Assembly (NCBI RefSeq): GCF_937981295.1
Contig: NZ_CALJPC010000088.1
Coordinates: 1 to 64,000, forward strand
Reading direction: 5' to 3'
Origin: an uncultured Campylobacter sp.
GTDB lineage: Bacteria > Campylobacterota > Campylobacteria > Campylobacterales > Campylobacteraceae
DNA length: 64,000 bases
Below are positions 52,750 through 62,256 of the stretch, piece after piece; positions within the stretch are counted from its first letter, which is position 1, and every line of letters begins with the position of its first letter. The notes under the pieces were generated by a model. That model saw only the letters and a list, made by a program, of their open reading frames with translations, made no database searches and was not told the DNA's origin. The position numbers and the translations under genes are program-made.

Positions 52750-53648
52750 TACTCTTCGCTTCCCTCTTCGTGCAGCGATTTGTCACTCGTGTCGTCAATC
52801 TGCACAGCGTTTTTGCTCAGCACGTTGATTATATCGCTTAAATACTGTCTCATCTCAGCTCTAGGCACGATCGCATCAATTAATCCGTGCTCAAGCAGAA
52901 ATTCCGATCTCTGAAAGCCCTCCGGCAGATCCGCGCCGATAGTTTGCTTGATGACGCGCTGTCCGGCAAAGCCGATAAGAGCGCCCGGCTCTGCGATGAT
53001 GATATCTCCTAGCCACGCAAAGGACGCACTCACGCCGCCCATCGTAGGATCGGTAAGAACGGAGATGAAAGGAATTTTATGCTCTGATAAAATTTTAAGC
53101 GCGGCGGAGGTTTTGCTCATCTGCATCAGTGAAAAGGTACTTTCCTGCATCCTTGCGCCGCCGCTTGCGCTTACGATGATTAGCGGCTCGTTTTTATCCA
53201 GGCTACGTTTTACGGCACGTACGATCTTCTCGCCCTCAACGGAGCCCAGGCTTCCGCCCATAAAACTAAAATCAAATACCACGAGCTGAATCTTTTGGCG
53301 ACTTATGGCGCCCTCGCCCGCAATCACCGCGCTAAGCCTGCCCGTTTTTTCTTTACTCTCAGAGATGCGCTTTTTGTAGGATTTTTTATCTACGAATTTT
53401 AGCGGATCGACGGGCTGCAAATTTTTATCAAACTCCACAAACGAGCCTTCGTCGCAGAGCAGATCGATACGAGCCTGCGCATCAAAGCGAAGATGATAGT
53501 TGCACTTTGGGCAAACGCTGTGGTTTTGCTCAACCTCCTTGCTATACATCAGCGCGCCGCATCCCGGGCATTTGATCCAGTGCGTAGGAGCTTCGCTCGG
53601 TGCGGGCTGGGTTCTGCGTATTTTTGAAAACAAATCTCCGAAATTCAT
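52749..53648 (-). CDS. accD: Acetyl-CoA carboxylase carboxyltransferase subunit beta
   Basis: 299 aa. The N-terminal zinc ribbon CPGCGALMYSKEVEQNHSVCPKC lies at residues 28-50, and the crotonase-fold core holds VVFDFSFMGGSLGSVEGEK and SASGGARMQES. Partner AccA is not in the window. It makes malonyl-CoA for fatty acid synthesis. Heads the accD-rlmH-dksA-like-membrane-protein run. Divergent from recO. Confidence 0.96.
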   Translation of the reverse strand: MNFGDLFSKIRRTQPAPSEAPTHWIKCPGCGALMYSKEVEQNHSVCPKCNYHLRFDAQARIDLLCDEGSFVEFDKNLQPVDPLKFVDKKSYKKRISESKEKTGRLSAVIAGEGAISRQKIQLVVFDFSFMGGSLGSVEGEKIVRAVKRSLDKNEPLIIVSASGGARMQESTFSLMQMSKTSAALKILSEHKIPFISVLTDPTMGGVSASFAWLGDIIIAEPGALIGFAGQRVIKQTIGADLPEGFQRSEFLLEHGLIDAIVPRAEMRQYLSDIINVLSKNAVQIDDTSDKSLHEEGSEE

Positions 53649-53741
53649 ATGATTTCCTTTAAATTCTATGAAATGTAACTTCTGATTATAACCTAAAATT
53701 CTTTATTTAAATTTATATGTGAATTTCGCTAAAATAGGAAA

Positions 53742-54356
53742 ATGCAAGGATTTATATTAAAAACGACCAAAGTTAGGGACGAGGACTGCATCGTGGACGT
53801 GCTGAGCGAAAGTGCGCTCGTGCGTGCGTATCGCTTTTACGGCGCGCGCCATTCAAACATCATCCAGGGCTATAAAATAGACTTCGAGCTCTCGCAAAAT
53901 CAAAACTTCCTCCCTCGTCTTAGCGGTGTGATGCATCTAGGATACGCGTGGCTCGGAAACCGCGAGAAGCTTTTGTTTTGGCAGCAATTTATGCGGCTTT
54001 TACACGCGCATCTAAAAGATGCCGAGCATCTGGATAAATTTTATTACGAGCTGCTAAACCACGCTGCTATGCGCTTTGGCAAACAAAATCCGCGTCGCAT
54101 AATCGTAGAAAGCTACGCCGAAATTTTAAAATTTGAGGGGCGATTGCACGACGAGCCATATTGTTTTTTATGCGACGAAGAAATTTTAGAAAATATCGCG
54201 CTATGCCGCGGCTTTTTGCCCGCGCACGAGCTTTGCGCGCAAAGAGCGGGCTTTGCGCAGGATGAAATTTTAGAATTTTTACGAAGCAAAAAGACGCTAA
54301 ATTTAAACGACGAAACGGTAGAGAGGCTCTACGACATAACGCTTGAGGGGCTTTGA
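53742..54356 (+). CDS. recO: DNA repair protein RecO
   Basis: 204 aa, the short epsilonproteobacterial RecO. MQGFILKTTKVRDEDCIVDVLSE is the N-terminal OB fold, with YRFYGARHSNIIQGYKIDFEL. The helical C-terminal part has CFLCDEEILENIALCRGFLPAHELC, keeping cysteines of the zinc site. Loads RecA in gap repair. Divergent from accD, with no further gene following it on the same strand. Confidence 0.85.
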   Translation: MQGFILKTTKVRDEDCIVDVLSESALVRAYRFYGARHSNIIQGYKIDFELSQNQNFLPRLSGVMHLGYAWLGNREKLLFWQQFMRLLHAHLKDAEHLDKFYYELLNHAAMRFGKQNPRRIIVESYAEILKFEGRLHDEPYCFLCDEEILENIALCRGFLPAHELCAQRAGFAQDEILEFLRSKKTLNLNDETVERLYDITLEGL

Positions 54357-54525
54357 TCTGTAGCGCGTTTGATGAAGACGTGAAATTTCAAAACTCAAGC
54401 GCTAAATTTAAAATTTCGTAGAATTTCAAAATTTCATGAACGGGCGGTTTTGTACTTTATCTGCCTTTTCTCGCGCAAAGCCAAACAATCGCATTGCGCA
54501 GGGTTTGCATTAAATTTTAACTGGA

Positions 54526-55092
54526 CTAGCTAAAAAGCTTTTTCATCGCCTTAAAAAACATTGCGGTGAGCGGATTTGATTTGCCTGAGACCTTTGCGAT
54601 CCAGCTCTCGTAGGTCTCGCCTTTGCTTTTTAAAAAGTCCACGAGCGCCTTTTGGCTAGCCTGCATACCGCCGTTTCTTTCGGCATCCAGTAGCGCCCTA
54701 TAAATTGGCTCTATAGTTTCAATCGCGGATCTTGGCGGAGCCTTGCGAAATGCCGTGTATTCGGTGATCTGCCCTGTCACGGGATCTTTTTTAGAAGTAA
54801 ATTCGGTAATGACCCAATAAAAGCGCCCATCTTTGGCTAAATTTTTAACCACGGCGGTAAAATCCTTGCCCTGCTGTATCGTATCCCACATAAGCTTAAA
54901 CGCTATGCGCGGCATATCCGGATGTCGGATGATGTTATGCGGCTGCCCCAAAAGCTCAAGCTCACTATAGCCACAAATCATACAAAAATACGGATTTGCA
55001 AACGTGATAATGCCCTTCGGATCGGTTTTGGAAACGATATAGCGCTTCTCATCTAGTTTGATTTCCTGATTAATCGGAGTTGGTCTTTGCAT
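54526..55092 (-). CDS. PAS-domain energy-taxis sensor, CetB/Aer-like
   Basis: 188 aa. A single PAS domain starts YIVSKTDPKGIITFANPYFC and contains ICGYSELELLGQPHNIIRHPDMP, the FAD-type PAS signature of Aer and C. jejuni CetB. Trp93 in FYWVITEFTSKKDP is the conserved aromatic. The C-terminal helix pair may contact a separate transducer (CetA-like), which is not in this window. Monocistronic here. Confidence 0.85.
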   Translation of the reverse strand: MQRPTPINQEIKLDEKRYIVSKTDPKGIITFANPYFCMICGYSELELLGQPHNIIRHPDMPRIAFKLMWDTIQQGKDFTAVVKNLAKDGRFYWVITEFTSKKDPVTGQITEYTAFRKAPPRSAIETIEPIYRALLDAERNGGMQASQKALVDFLKSKGETYESWIAKVSGKSNPLTAMFFKAMKKLFS

Positions 55093-55213
55093 TTTTAATC
55101 CTTTGCTTAAAAATTTATTGCAGAGTATATAAAATTTTTCTTTTCAGAAATATTAAATTTTCGTTAAATTTTTATAAATGTTAAATCTTTAAGTGAATTC
55201 TTAAAATTTAATG

Positions 55214-55219
55214 TATAAT
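55214..55219 (+). promoter_or_regulatory. -10 element of the MFS exporter promoter
   Basis: TATAAT 30-35 bp before the TTG start at 55249, with a T/A-rich upstream stretch and no -35 hexamer. Confidence 0.45.
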
Positions 55220-55248
55220 CTCAAATCAAAATTTCAAAAGGCGGCGCG

Positions 55249-56481
55249 TTGAAAAATCCCTTCCTATCGCTTAAATACTCAAATTTTAGAATTTATTGGA
55301 TCGGGATGAACCTCTCGCTGATCGGCTCTTGGATGCAAAGCGTCGCGCTACCGTGGCTAGTGCTAAGCATCACCGCAGACGCTTTTAAGGTCAGCCTCGT
55401 AGCTGCGGCGAGGTTCTTGCCCGCGCTACTTTTCACGCCGTTTTCCGGTGTACTGCTCGATAAGTTTAATCGCAAAAAGATCCTTTTGCTCGCTCAAATA
55501 GGCATGGCAGTGACCGCCTCAATTTTCGCGGTTATGAGCTTTTGCGAGCTATATTCTTTCGGCAAAATTTTATTTTGCGCTTTTGCAAGTGGCATCTTTA
55601 CCAGCATGGACGCCCCGAGCCGTCAGTCGATGGTAAAAGACCTCATCGACTCGCCCCGCGATCTAGCCAACGCCATAGCGTTAAATTCTATGTCCTTCAA
55701 CGTCGCTCGTATTGCAGGACCCGCACTTGCGGGGATCGTGATGGCGCTGTGGGGCGTGGGCTTTTGCTTTTTATTCAATGCACTTAGCTTTTTAGGCATC
55801 ATCGTTTCGCTGTTTTTCATAAAAATTCCGCCATCCGTTACTACGCTATCTAGCAGAAGCGGAGGCGTTTTTGCCTCGATCGGTGCTGGAATTTCGTATG
55901 TATCGCACAAAAAAACTCTAAGCGAGCTAATGATAATAGTGCTTATCGTAGCGACGCTGGTGCCAAATTACAACGTAACAATCTCGGCGCTTGTTAAGCT
56001 TAGCCTAGATGCGGATGAGCGAAGCTTTGGATATTTGATGTCGGCTCTGGGCGTGGGAGCCTTTTGCGGCGCGCTTTTCGTAGCAGTTTTTGATAAACTT
56101 GGCATCCGCAAAATCAGATCGTGCGCGATCGCTATGGGGGTAAGCTTAGCTCTTACTGGGGCTGCGAATTCCTTCGCATGGGCTGCGGCAGGGCTTGCCG
56201 TAACTGGATTTCTTTTCGTAATCACAAACTCAAGCATTAACTCCACCGTGCAGATGCACGTAAGCAACGAATTTCGCGGACGCGTGCTTAGCTTATACGC
56301 GCTATTTTTAATAGGTAGTACGCCATTTGGAGCGCTCATATCGGGCTTTTTTACCGAGCTACTGGGCGCTCGCGTAGCCCTTGCGATCTGCGGCGCAATT
56401 AGCATTTTGCTACTGCTGGCGCTATTTTACGGCTTTAAAATACGGCGCAGGACGCATTTTATCTTTCGAGATAAAGTCTAA
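55249..56481 (+). CDS. Major facilitator superfamily exporter
   Basis: 410 aa with 11-12 hydrophobic helices. Motif A-like GVLLDKFNRKKILLLAQIG follows helix 2, and SFNVARIAGPALAGIV lies in helix 5, as in the EntS/multidrug exporters of the MFS_3 type. The start is TTG at 55249, seven bases after AAGG. Substrate unknown; enterobactin- or macrolide-type export is only family-level. Lies immediately before the psr operon. Confidence 0.85.
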   Translation: MKNPFLSLKYSNFRIYWIGMNLSLIGSWMQSVALPWLVLSITADAFKVSLVAAARFLPALLFTPFSGVLLDKFNRKKILLLAQIGMAVTASIFAVMSFCELYSFGKILFCAFASGIFTSMDAPSRQSMVKDLIDSPRDLANAIALNSMSFNVARIAGPALAGIVMALWGVGFCFLFNALSFLGIIVSLFFIKIPPSVTTLSSRSGGVFASIGAGISYVSHKKTLSELMIIVLIVATLVPNYNVTISALVKLSLDADERSFGYLMSALGVGAFCGALFVAVFDKLGIRKIRSCAIAMGVSLALTGAANSFAWAAAGLAVTGFLFVITNSSINSTVQMHVSNEFRGRVLSLYALFLIGSTPFGALISGFFTELLGARVALAICGAISILLLLALFYGFKIRRRTHFIFRDKV

Positions 56482-56566
56482 GCCAAAAGCTGCATTATCA
56501 AAATTAACCTTATTTTTACGATGAAGCCTTAGAATTCCTACCGAAATTTAAAGGTAAGGAGTTTTT

Positions 56567-58831
56567 ATGAATAGACGAAATTTCTTAAAAAGCACCGCCG
56601 CGATCGGCACGCTAGCGACACTAAATCTAAATTTAAACGCTAGCGCGGTCACCGGCGGGACGGAAAAGAAAGTCGCCAGCGTCTGCGAGATGTGCTCCTC
56701 GCGCTGTCCTATCGAGGTGACCGTCAAAGACGGCCGCGGCGCTTTAATCGAGGGCAACCACAGGTTTGCAAACAAAACCTCCGTCTGCGCTCGCGGCGGA
56801 GCGGGCATCAATCAGCTCTACGACGATCAAAGACTCATTAAGCCGCTCATTCGCGTAGGCGAGCGCGGCGAGGGCAAATTTAAAGAGGCGAGCTGGGACG
56901 AGGCGCTTAAAATTTGCGCGCAGAGGCTAGACGAGATTTCGCAAAAATACGGCCCGCAAAGCGTAGTTTTTACCTCTAAAACGGGCGAGCACCACACTCA
57001 GATGATGAATTTCGCCTGTGCCTACGGTAGCCCGAACATCTACTCGCACTGGTCCTGTTGTCCGATCACCTACAATATCGCCGTGCCGCATACCTTCGGC
57101 GCTAATATGCAAAGAGACTACGGTGACGCAAAATATATCGTAAATTTCGGCCACAATCTCTTTGAGGGCATCGACATCTCAAAAACCAAAAAGCTTGCAA
57201 AAGCCGCAAGCAGAGAGGACGTAAAGCTTTTGGTTCTCGATCCGCGCTTTAGCGTCGTAGCTTCCAAAGCTGACGAGTGGCTGCCGATAAAACCGGGAAC
57301 CGACGCGGCGTTTTTGATGGCGCTAATCCACGTCTGGCTGCGCGATAACAAATACGACAAAAAATTTATCGAACAATACGCCGTGGGGCTAGAGGAGCTA
57401 AAGCAGTCCGTTAAGGATACGACGCCGCTTTGGCAAGAGGGCATTACGGGGATCAAAGCGGACAAGATCGAGCGCATCGCAAATGAAATTTACGCTGCGG
57501 CTCCCGCAGTCGTAATCGATTGGGGTCATAAAACCACGACCGCCAAATCCGAATATATCCGCACGCGCGCCATCGCGATCGCAAACGCGCTGATGGGAAA
57601 CGTCGAGAAAAAGGGCGGAATTTACTTTTCTAAAGACTCTAAAACCTTCAACACGCTTTGCAAAGAGGATCTATTCCCTACCATCTCAAACCCGGATAAA
57701 AATTTTAAAATTCCAAAGACCGCGCGTATCGACGGCTGCGGCGAAGAAGGTAGCGAAAATTTCTTCGTGCCGCGCAAACACGGTGTTTTGATGCAGATCG
57801 CGCCTACGATTTTAAGCGAAAAACCGTATCCTGTAAAAGGCTGGGTCAGCACGCGCTTTAACCACCTCATCAACGTTGCGGGCGTGGATAAGAGCGTAGA
57901 GGCGATCAAAAAGCTAGACTTCGTGCTCGCAATCGACGTGTATATGAGCGACTTCGCGTGCCTAGCCGACGTGATCTTGCCCGAATCCACCTATTTGGAG
58001 CGCGACGAGTCGATTCAAAACAAAGGCGGCACCGCGCCTGGATTTGTGATGCGAAACAAAGCCGTTGAGCCGGTGGGCGATACGAAGTGCGGCTATGAAA
58101 TTTTTAGAGAGCTTGCGAGGGTGATGAAGATCGATAAAGACTACACCTGGAACAACATCGACGAATACCGCATGCAGCAAGCCAAAGGTAACGCCGAGCT
58201 GATCGCAAATTTAATCAAAAACGGCTACGTAAGCTACAAGGTGCCGAAGCTATACTACCGAGAGCCGAAGCTCGTGGCTAAATTTATCGATAAATATCCT
58301 GCCGCGGCGGAGTTCGTGGACGAAAACGGCGAGATGAGCTCGCAGATGAAATTTAAAACCCCGAGCGGCAAGATCGAGCTTTTCGCGCCGAAAGTGGAGG
58401 AGCTTTTCGCGGGATACGGCTGCTTAAACACCGAGGGTATGGACGTATTCGGCGGGCACAAATACTGCCTAATGACCGGCAAGACCGCGCTTCATACCAA
58501 CGGTCACACGCAAAATATCAAAATTTTAAACGATATGATGAGCGAATCGCCGGTTTGGATCAGCCCAGCTTCTGCAAAAGCGGAGGGGCTAAAGACTGGC
58601 GATATCGTGAAGCTTAAAAATAAATTCGGCGAGCAAAAAGCTAAAATTTTCGTCACGCAAGGCATCAGAGACGACTGCCTGTTTTTATACCACGGCTTTG
58701 GGCACGTAAGCCCGGGGCTAAAGCGCACGAACGGCATAGGCACGAACCAAAGCGTCCTTCTCGATCCGGCTGCGGGTCCTGTGGTAAGCACGATGGTAAC
58801 CAACGTCGGCGTCGATATAGTTAAAATTTGA
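56567..58831 (+). CDS. psrA: Polysulfide/thiosulfate reductase molybdopterin subunit
   Basis: 754 aa periplasmic catalytic subunit. Twin-arginine signal MNRRNFLKSTAAIGTLATL. [4Fe-4S] cysteines C40, C43, C47 (CEMCSSRC) and C74. The molybdenum-ligand cysteine is in SHWSCCPITYN (C164 or C165). Guanine-nucleotide-binding segments follow (NFGHNLFEGID, DVILPESTYLERDE). Resembles PsrA of Wolinella and PhsA, which reduce polysulfide or thiosulfate to sulfide in anaerobic respiration. AAGGAG precedes the ATG. First gene of the psrABC set. PsrA versus PhsA cannot be separated from sequence alone. Confidence 0.88.
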   Translation: MNRRNFLKSTAAIGTLATLNLNLNASAVTGGTEKKVASVCEMCSSRCPIEVTVKDGRGALIEGNHRFANKTSVCARGGAGINQLYDDQRLIKPLIRVGERGEGKFKEASWDEALKICAQRLDEISQKYGPQSVVFTSKTGEHHTQMMNFACAYGSPNIYSHWSCCPITYNIAVPHTFGANMQRDYGDAKYIVNFGHNLFEGIDISKTKKLAKAASREDVKLLVLDPRFSVVASKADEWLPIKPGTDAAFLMALIHVWLRDNKYDKKFIEQYAVGLEELKQSVKDTTPLWQEGITGIKADKIERIANEIYAAAPAVVIDWGHKTTTAKSEYIRTRAIAIANALMGNVEKKGGIYFSKDSKTFNTLCKEDLFPTISNPDKNFKIPKTARIDGCGEEGSENFFVPRKHGVLMQIAPTILSEKPYPVKGWVSTRFNHLINVAGVDKSVEAIKKLDFVLAIDVYMSDFACLADVILPESTYLERDESIQNKGGTAPGFVMRNKAVEPVGDTKCGYEIFRELARVMKIDKDYTWNNIDEYRMQQAKGNAELIANLIKNGYVSYKVPKLYYREPKLVAKFIDKYPAAAEFVDENGEMSSQMKFKTPSGKIELFAPKVEELFAGYGCLNTEGMDVFGGHKYCLMTGKTALHTNGHTQNIKILNDMMSESPVWISPASAKAEGLKTGDIVKLKNKFGEQKAKIFVTQGIRDDCLFLYHGFGHVSPGLKRTNGIGTNQSVLLDPAAGPVVSTMVTNVGVDIVKI

Positions 58832-58842
58832 AAGGGGCGGTT

Positions 58843-59409
58843 ATGAAAAAACTCATAATGATTCACGACGAAAATTTATGTATAGGTTGCCAAGCCTGTT
58901 CGGTTGCGTGCAGGAACGAAAACGGCGTGCCTAGCGGCGTTTATAGGCTGCAAGTGCACGGCAAAACAAGCGGCGTTTTTCCAAATTTAAAGCTAGATTA
59001 TTCGCGCGCCAGCTGCGTTATGTGCGAGGATAGCCCCTGCGTGGATGTCTGCCCTACGGGAGCGAGCTTTAAAACCAAAGACGGCGTAACGCTCATAGAC
59101 GAGAGGCTTTGCGTCAGCTGCAAATACTGCATCCTGGCCTGTCCTTACGACGCTAGATTTGTCGATCCTATCACGCACGCTATCGGCAAATGCACCTTTT
59201 GCTACACTAACCGCACTAGCAAAGGCTTACAGCCCGCCTGCGTAAGCGTGTGCCCAACAGATGCTTTAACTTTCGGCGACGTAAATGACGTAAATTCCGA
59301 GGTAAGCAAGCTGCTAGCCAAAACAAGCGTAGAATATCCAAAAGCATATCTAAACACCAAGCCGCGTCTAGCGAATATCAAAAACAAAAAAGGAGGACGC
59401 TATGAATAA
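58843..59409 (+). CDS. psrB: Polysulfide/thiosulfate reductase iron-sulfur subunit
   Basis: 188 aa with four ferredoxin-type cysteine groups: CIGCQACSVAC, CVMCEDSPCVDVC, CVSCKYCILAC and CTFCYTNRTSKGLQPACVSVC. These hold four [4Fe-4S] clusters passing electrons from the quinone-side membrane subunit to PsrA. I use the ATG at 58843, with GGGG upstream, over a TTG at 58828 that overlaps psrA. Ends within the start of the membrane subunit gene (8-base overlap). Confidence 0.93.
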   Translation: MKKLIMIHDENLCIGCQACSVACRNENGVPSGVYRLQVHGKTSGVFPNLKLDYSRASCVMCEDSPCVDVCPTGASFKTKDGVTLIDERLCVSCKYCILACPYDARFVDPITHAIGKCTFCYTNRTSKGLQPACVSVCPTDALTFGDVNDVNSEVSKLLAKTSVEYPKAYLNTKPRLANIKNKKGGRYE

Positions 59410-60373
59410 TATGTGGGGCGATATGAGCCAATACTCTGAAATTTACTGGCCTTGGCCGATTGCGATTTATCTATTTTTGGCGGGTCTTAGCGCGGGGGCG
59501 ACGATGGTGGCGCTTTTGGTTAAATGGAACCGCCACGAAAGTGAGCAAAATTCCATCTGGGATGCGATGATTAGAGCGGGTGCGATCACGGCGCCGATCA
59601 CGATCTGCGCGGGGCTTTTGCTTTTGATCTTTGATCTTGGCAAGCCGCTTAGCTTTTATCTTTTGCTGATCAAATTTAACTTCGGCTCTGTAATGAGCCT
59701 CGGTGTGGCGGTTCTTTTAATCTACGTGCCGCTTAGCTTTGTATTTGCGCTGTGCGTCTTCGGCGAGGAAATTTGCAAATTTAAACTACTTGCGTTCCTG
59801 CGACCTATCGTAAATTTACTAAGCTCGTTTGCCAAAGCATCCAAACTATTCGAGCGGGTTTTATTTATCCTTGCTCTTTGCGTGGGCGCATATACGGGCT
59901 TTTTACTAAGCGCGGTGATGAAAATTCCGCTTTGGAATACTCCGGTGCTGCCGATTTTATTTTTGCTATCCGGCTTTTCCAGCGGCATCGCGGCGAGCAT
60001 TTTAGTGGGACTTCTGTTTTTTAAAGGCTCGTTAAACAAAGATAGCATAAAATACCTTTTGGTGCTTGATCTGCGCGCGATACTCTTTGAGATCCCGCTT
60101 TTATTCATTCTATTTGTCGGGATGTATTTCGAGGGCGGCACGAGCGCGCTTGCGGCACAGCAGGCTTTGACGCACGAGGTTTACGGTAAAATTTTCTGGA
60201 TCGGCGTTTTAGGCACGGGGCTCATCGCTCCGATCATCATCGCCTTTACGGCGCTGAAAAACCACGCCTACAAGCCTGCGTTTATAGTTTTAAATTCTTT
60301 CGTCGTGCTTTGCGGCGTCATTCTGCTTCGCTACTACATCGTATATGCGGGGCAAATTTGCACGGGAGCGTAG
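59402..60373 (+). CDS. psrC: Polysulfide/thiosulfate reductase membrane subunit (NrfD/PsrC family)
   Basis: 323 aa, eight or nine hydrophobic helices. The opening EIYWPWPIAIYLFLAGLSAG and DLGKPLSFYLLLIKFNFGSVMS are NrfD/PsrC signatures. Oxidises menaquinol and hands electrons to PsrB. AGGAGGACGCT lies before the ATG. A perfect 8-bp hairpin overlaps its stop and precedes the response-regulator gene. Confidence 0.93.
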   Translation: MNNMWGDMSQYSEIYWPWPIAIYLFLAGLSAGATMVALLVKWNRHESEQNSIWDAMIRAGAITAPITICAGLLLLIFDLGKPLSFYLLLIKFNFGSVMSLGVAVLLIYVPLSFVFALCVFGEEICKFKLLAFLRPIVNLLSSFAKASKLFERVLFILALCVGAYTGFLLSAVMKIPLWNTPVLPILFLLSGFSSGIAASILVGLLFFKGSLNKDSIKYLLVLDLRAILFEIPLLFILFVGMYFEGGTSALAAQQALTHEVYGKIFWIGVLGTGLIAPIIIAFTALKNHAYKPAFIVLNSFVVLCGVILLRYYIVYAGQICTGA

Positions 60374-60384
60374 TTTCGCTCCCG
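60363..60384 (+). other. Hairpin overlapping the psrC stop codon
   Basis: CGGGAGCG (60363-60370) and CGCTCCCG (60377-60384) form a perfect 8-bp stem with a 6-base loop containing the TAG stop. No U-tract follows, so it looks like an mRNA-processing or stabilising element between the reductase genes and the two-component genes rather than a full terminator. Confidence 0.5.
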
Positions 60385-60399
60385 ATTTAGGGAGTGAGT

Positions 60400-61053
60400 T
60401 TGAAAATTTTACTTTTAGAGGACGATTTTGAATACAGAAGCAGCGTAAGCGAGTATCTGCAGGAGCTTGGCTACGAGGTGGACGAATGCGAAAGCGGCGA
60501 CGCGGCCTGTGATAAGATCGCCGCAAATACCTACCACTTGCTGATTTTAGACATCAAGGTGCCGGAGGTTTCGGGCGAAGAGGTGCTAAAATATGCGCGA
60601 AACCTCGGTCTTAACACCCCCGTGATGATGATGACCTCACTCGGCGACATTGACGATTTAAGTCAGTGCTACGAGCTTGGTTGCAACGAATATCTAAAAA
60701 AGCCCTTCCACCTAGCCGAGCTTAAATTTAGAGTAAGCGAGCTGATGCGAAAGTATTTCGGCGACGAAAAGGGCGCCGTCAAGATCGCGGATAAATTTCA
60801 CTACTTCGCAAATTTAAAAATTTTAAAGCGCGCGGACGAAGAGATATCGCTAAGCGCCAAAGAGATTAAAATCATAGAATTTCTGCTCGCCAATATCAAA
60901 AGATTCGTAAGCGTCGATGAACTCATCGCCGACGTATGGGACGGCGAAGCGGGCAGCGTCGATGTGCGCGTGCATATCAGCAACCTCCGCGCCAAAACGA
61001 GCAACGACTTCATCCTCTCCAGCCGCGGACTCGGATATAAGATCAATGCTTAA
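60400..61053 (+). CDS. OmpR-family response regulator
   Basis: 217 aa from a TTG at 60400 (AGGGAG upstream; a GTG at 60394 sits too close to that site). Receiver: LLLEDDFEY with the acidic pair D8/D9, phosphorylation site Asp51 in LLILDIKVP, MMTS and KKPF. Winged-helix domain from about 120, with EIKIIEFLLANIKRFVSVDELI and VDVRVHISNLRAK, ends SRGLGYKIN. Its position directly after psrC suggests control of the reductase operon. Confidence 0.93.
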   Translation: MKILLLEDDFEYRSSVSEYLQELGYEVDECESGDAACDKIAANTYHLLILDIKVPEVSGEEVLKYARNLGLNTPVMMMTSLGDIDDLSQCYELGCNEYLKKPFHLAELKFRVSELMRKYFGDEKGAVKIADKFHYFANLKILKRADEEISLSAKEIKIIEFLLANIKRFVSVDELIADVWDGEAGSVDVRVHISNLRAKTSNDFILSSRGLGYKINA

Positions 61054-62163
61054 AGGGTTTAAATTTACGCTTTTTAGCGCGATTTTCATCATCGGCGCCT
61101 TTATAAGCGAGAGCCTTTATATCATCTATTTAAATTCCAAAATCGAGGAGAGCGCCGATGTCGCCGAGCTGATACAAAAAAGCAGCGAAGCCCTAGCCGG
61201 CGCGGATCTGAATCTAAAAGACGAGCTAATCTACGACTACGCGATCCTAAACGCAAACGGCGAAATTTTAAGATCAAACTTAAGCGTCCAGCCGCCCGAT
61301 TTTGCATTTATTACGCTGAAATTCGGCGGGCGGGTATTTTTTAAGCGCCACTTTCTGCATGAGGGCAAGCTGTATTTTTTCGTCATCTCAAAAAAGATAA
61401 GCTACGCAAAGATAGAATTTATCGCGATCTCTACGATCTTTATCACGATTTTCGTAGCGCTCATCATCGCGCTGTTTAACTACAAAATCATAAAAAATTT
61501 CTACGCGCAGCAAAGCAACCTCATCAAGGCGTTTTTCAACGACGCGATGCATGAGCTAAAGACCCCTCTGGGCGTCGCACTCATTAATACCGAGATGCTT
61601 GGGCTGCGCGACAAACACACTGCGCGTATCAAATCCGCACTCAAGCAGATGGTAATTACTTACGAGGACGTGGAGTACTTCATCAAAAGCGGCAAGATGA
61701 GCTTAAAGAGCCGCCGCATCAATATGAGCGAGTTTTTGGGCGCTAGGATAAATTTCATCTATCTGGTCGCAAAAAGCAAAAACATAAGCCTACAATCGCG
61801 AATAGCGCCCGACGTGAGCATTTTTATGGACGAGACCTCGCTTATGCGCCTCATCGATAACACCCTAAGCAACGCCATAAAATACTCGCGCCCCGGCGGC
61901 AAGATCATCATCGGGCTGGAAAAAGGGGTGAGCATAGCGGTCTTTAGCGTGCAGGATTCGGCATCGGCATAAAGGATACGAGCGCGATCTGGGATAGATA
62001 CTCGCGCGAAAACGCGGCTCTTGGCGGATTCGGCCTCGGGTTAAACATAATCGATAAAATTTGCAAGCGCTACGGCATCGCAAAAAGCGTCAGCTCGAAG
62101 CTCGGCGAGGGCAGCACCTTTTGCTACAAAATCCCGCTGTTTAAGCAGAAACTTTTGGATTAA
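61046..62163 (+). pseudogene. Sensor histidine kinase gene with a 1-bp frameshift in the ATP-binding G1 box
   Basis: ATG at 61046 overlaps the response-regulator end by 8 bases. Two membrane helices (about 5-24 and 128-148) flank a short periplasmic sensor. The phospho-acceptor is in FNDAMHELKTPLG, and the N box is LIDNTLSNAIKYSRPGG. At VQDS the frame runs to a TAA at 61970-61972. The other frame continues G-I-G-I-K-D-T-S, then GGFGLGLNIIDKICKRYG (G2) and GEGSTFCYKIPLF to TAA at 62161-62163. One G is missing near 61957-61961, within a TCGGCA-TCGGCA duplication. A complete kinase of about 372 aa would result if repaired. Confidence 0.8.
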
Positions 62164-62256
62164 AACGGGCGCGCTAAATTTAGACGCAAATTTTAAAATT
62201 TAGAAGTAGAATTCGCGCGGCTAGGGCTTTTTAAAATTTTGTTTTAGCGTGGCCTT

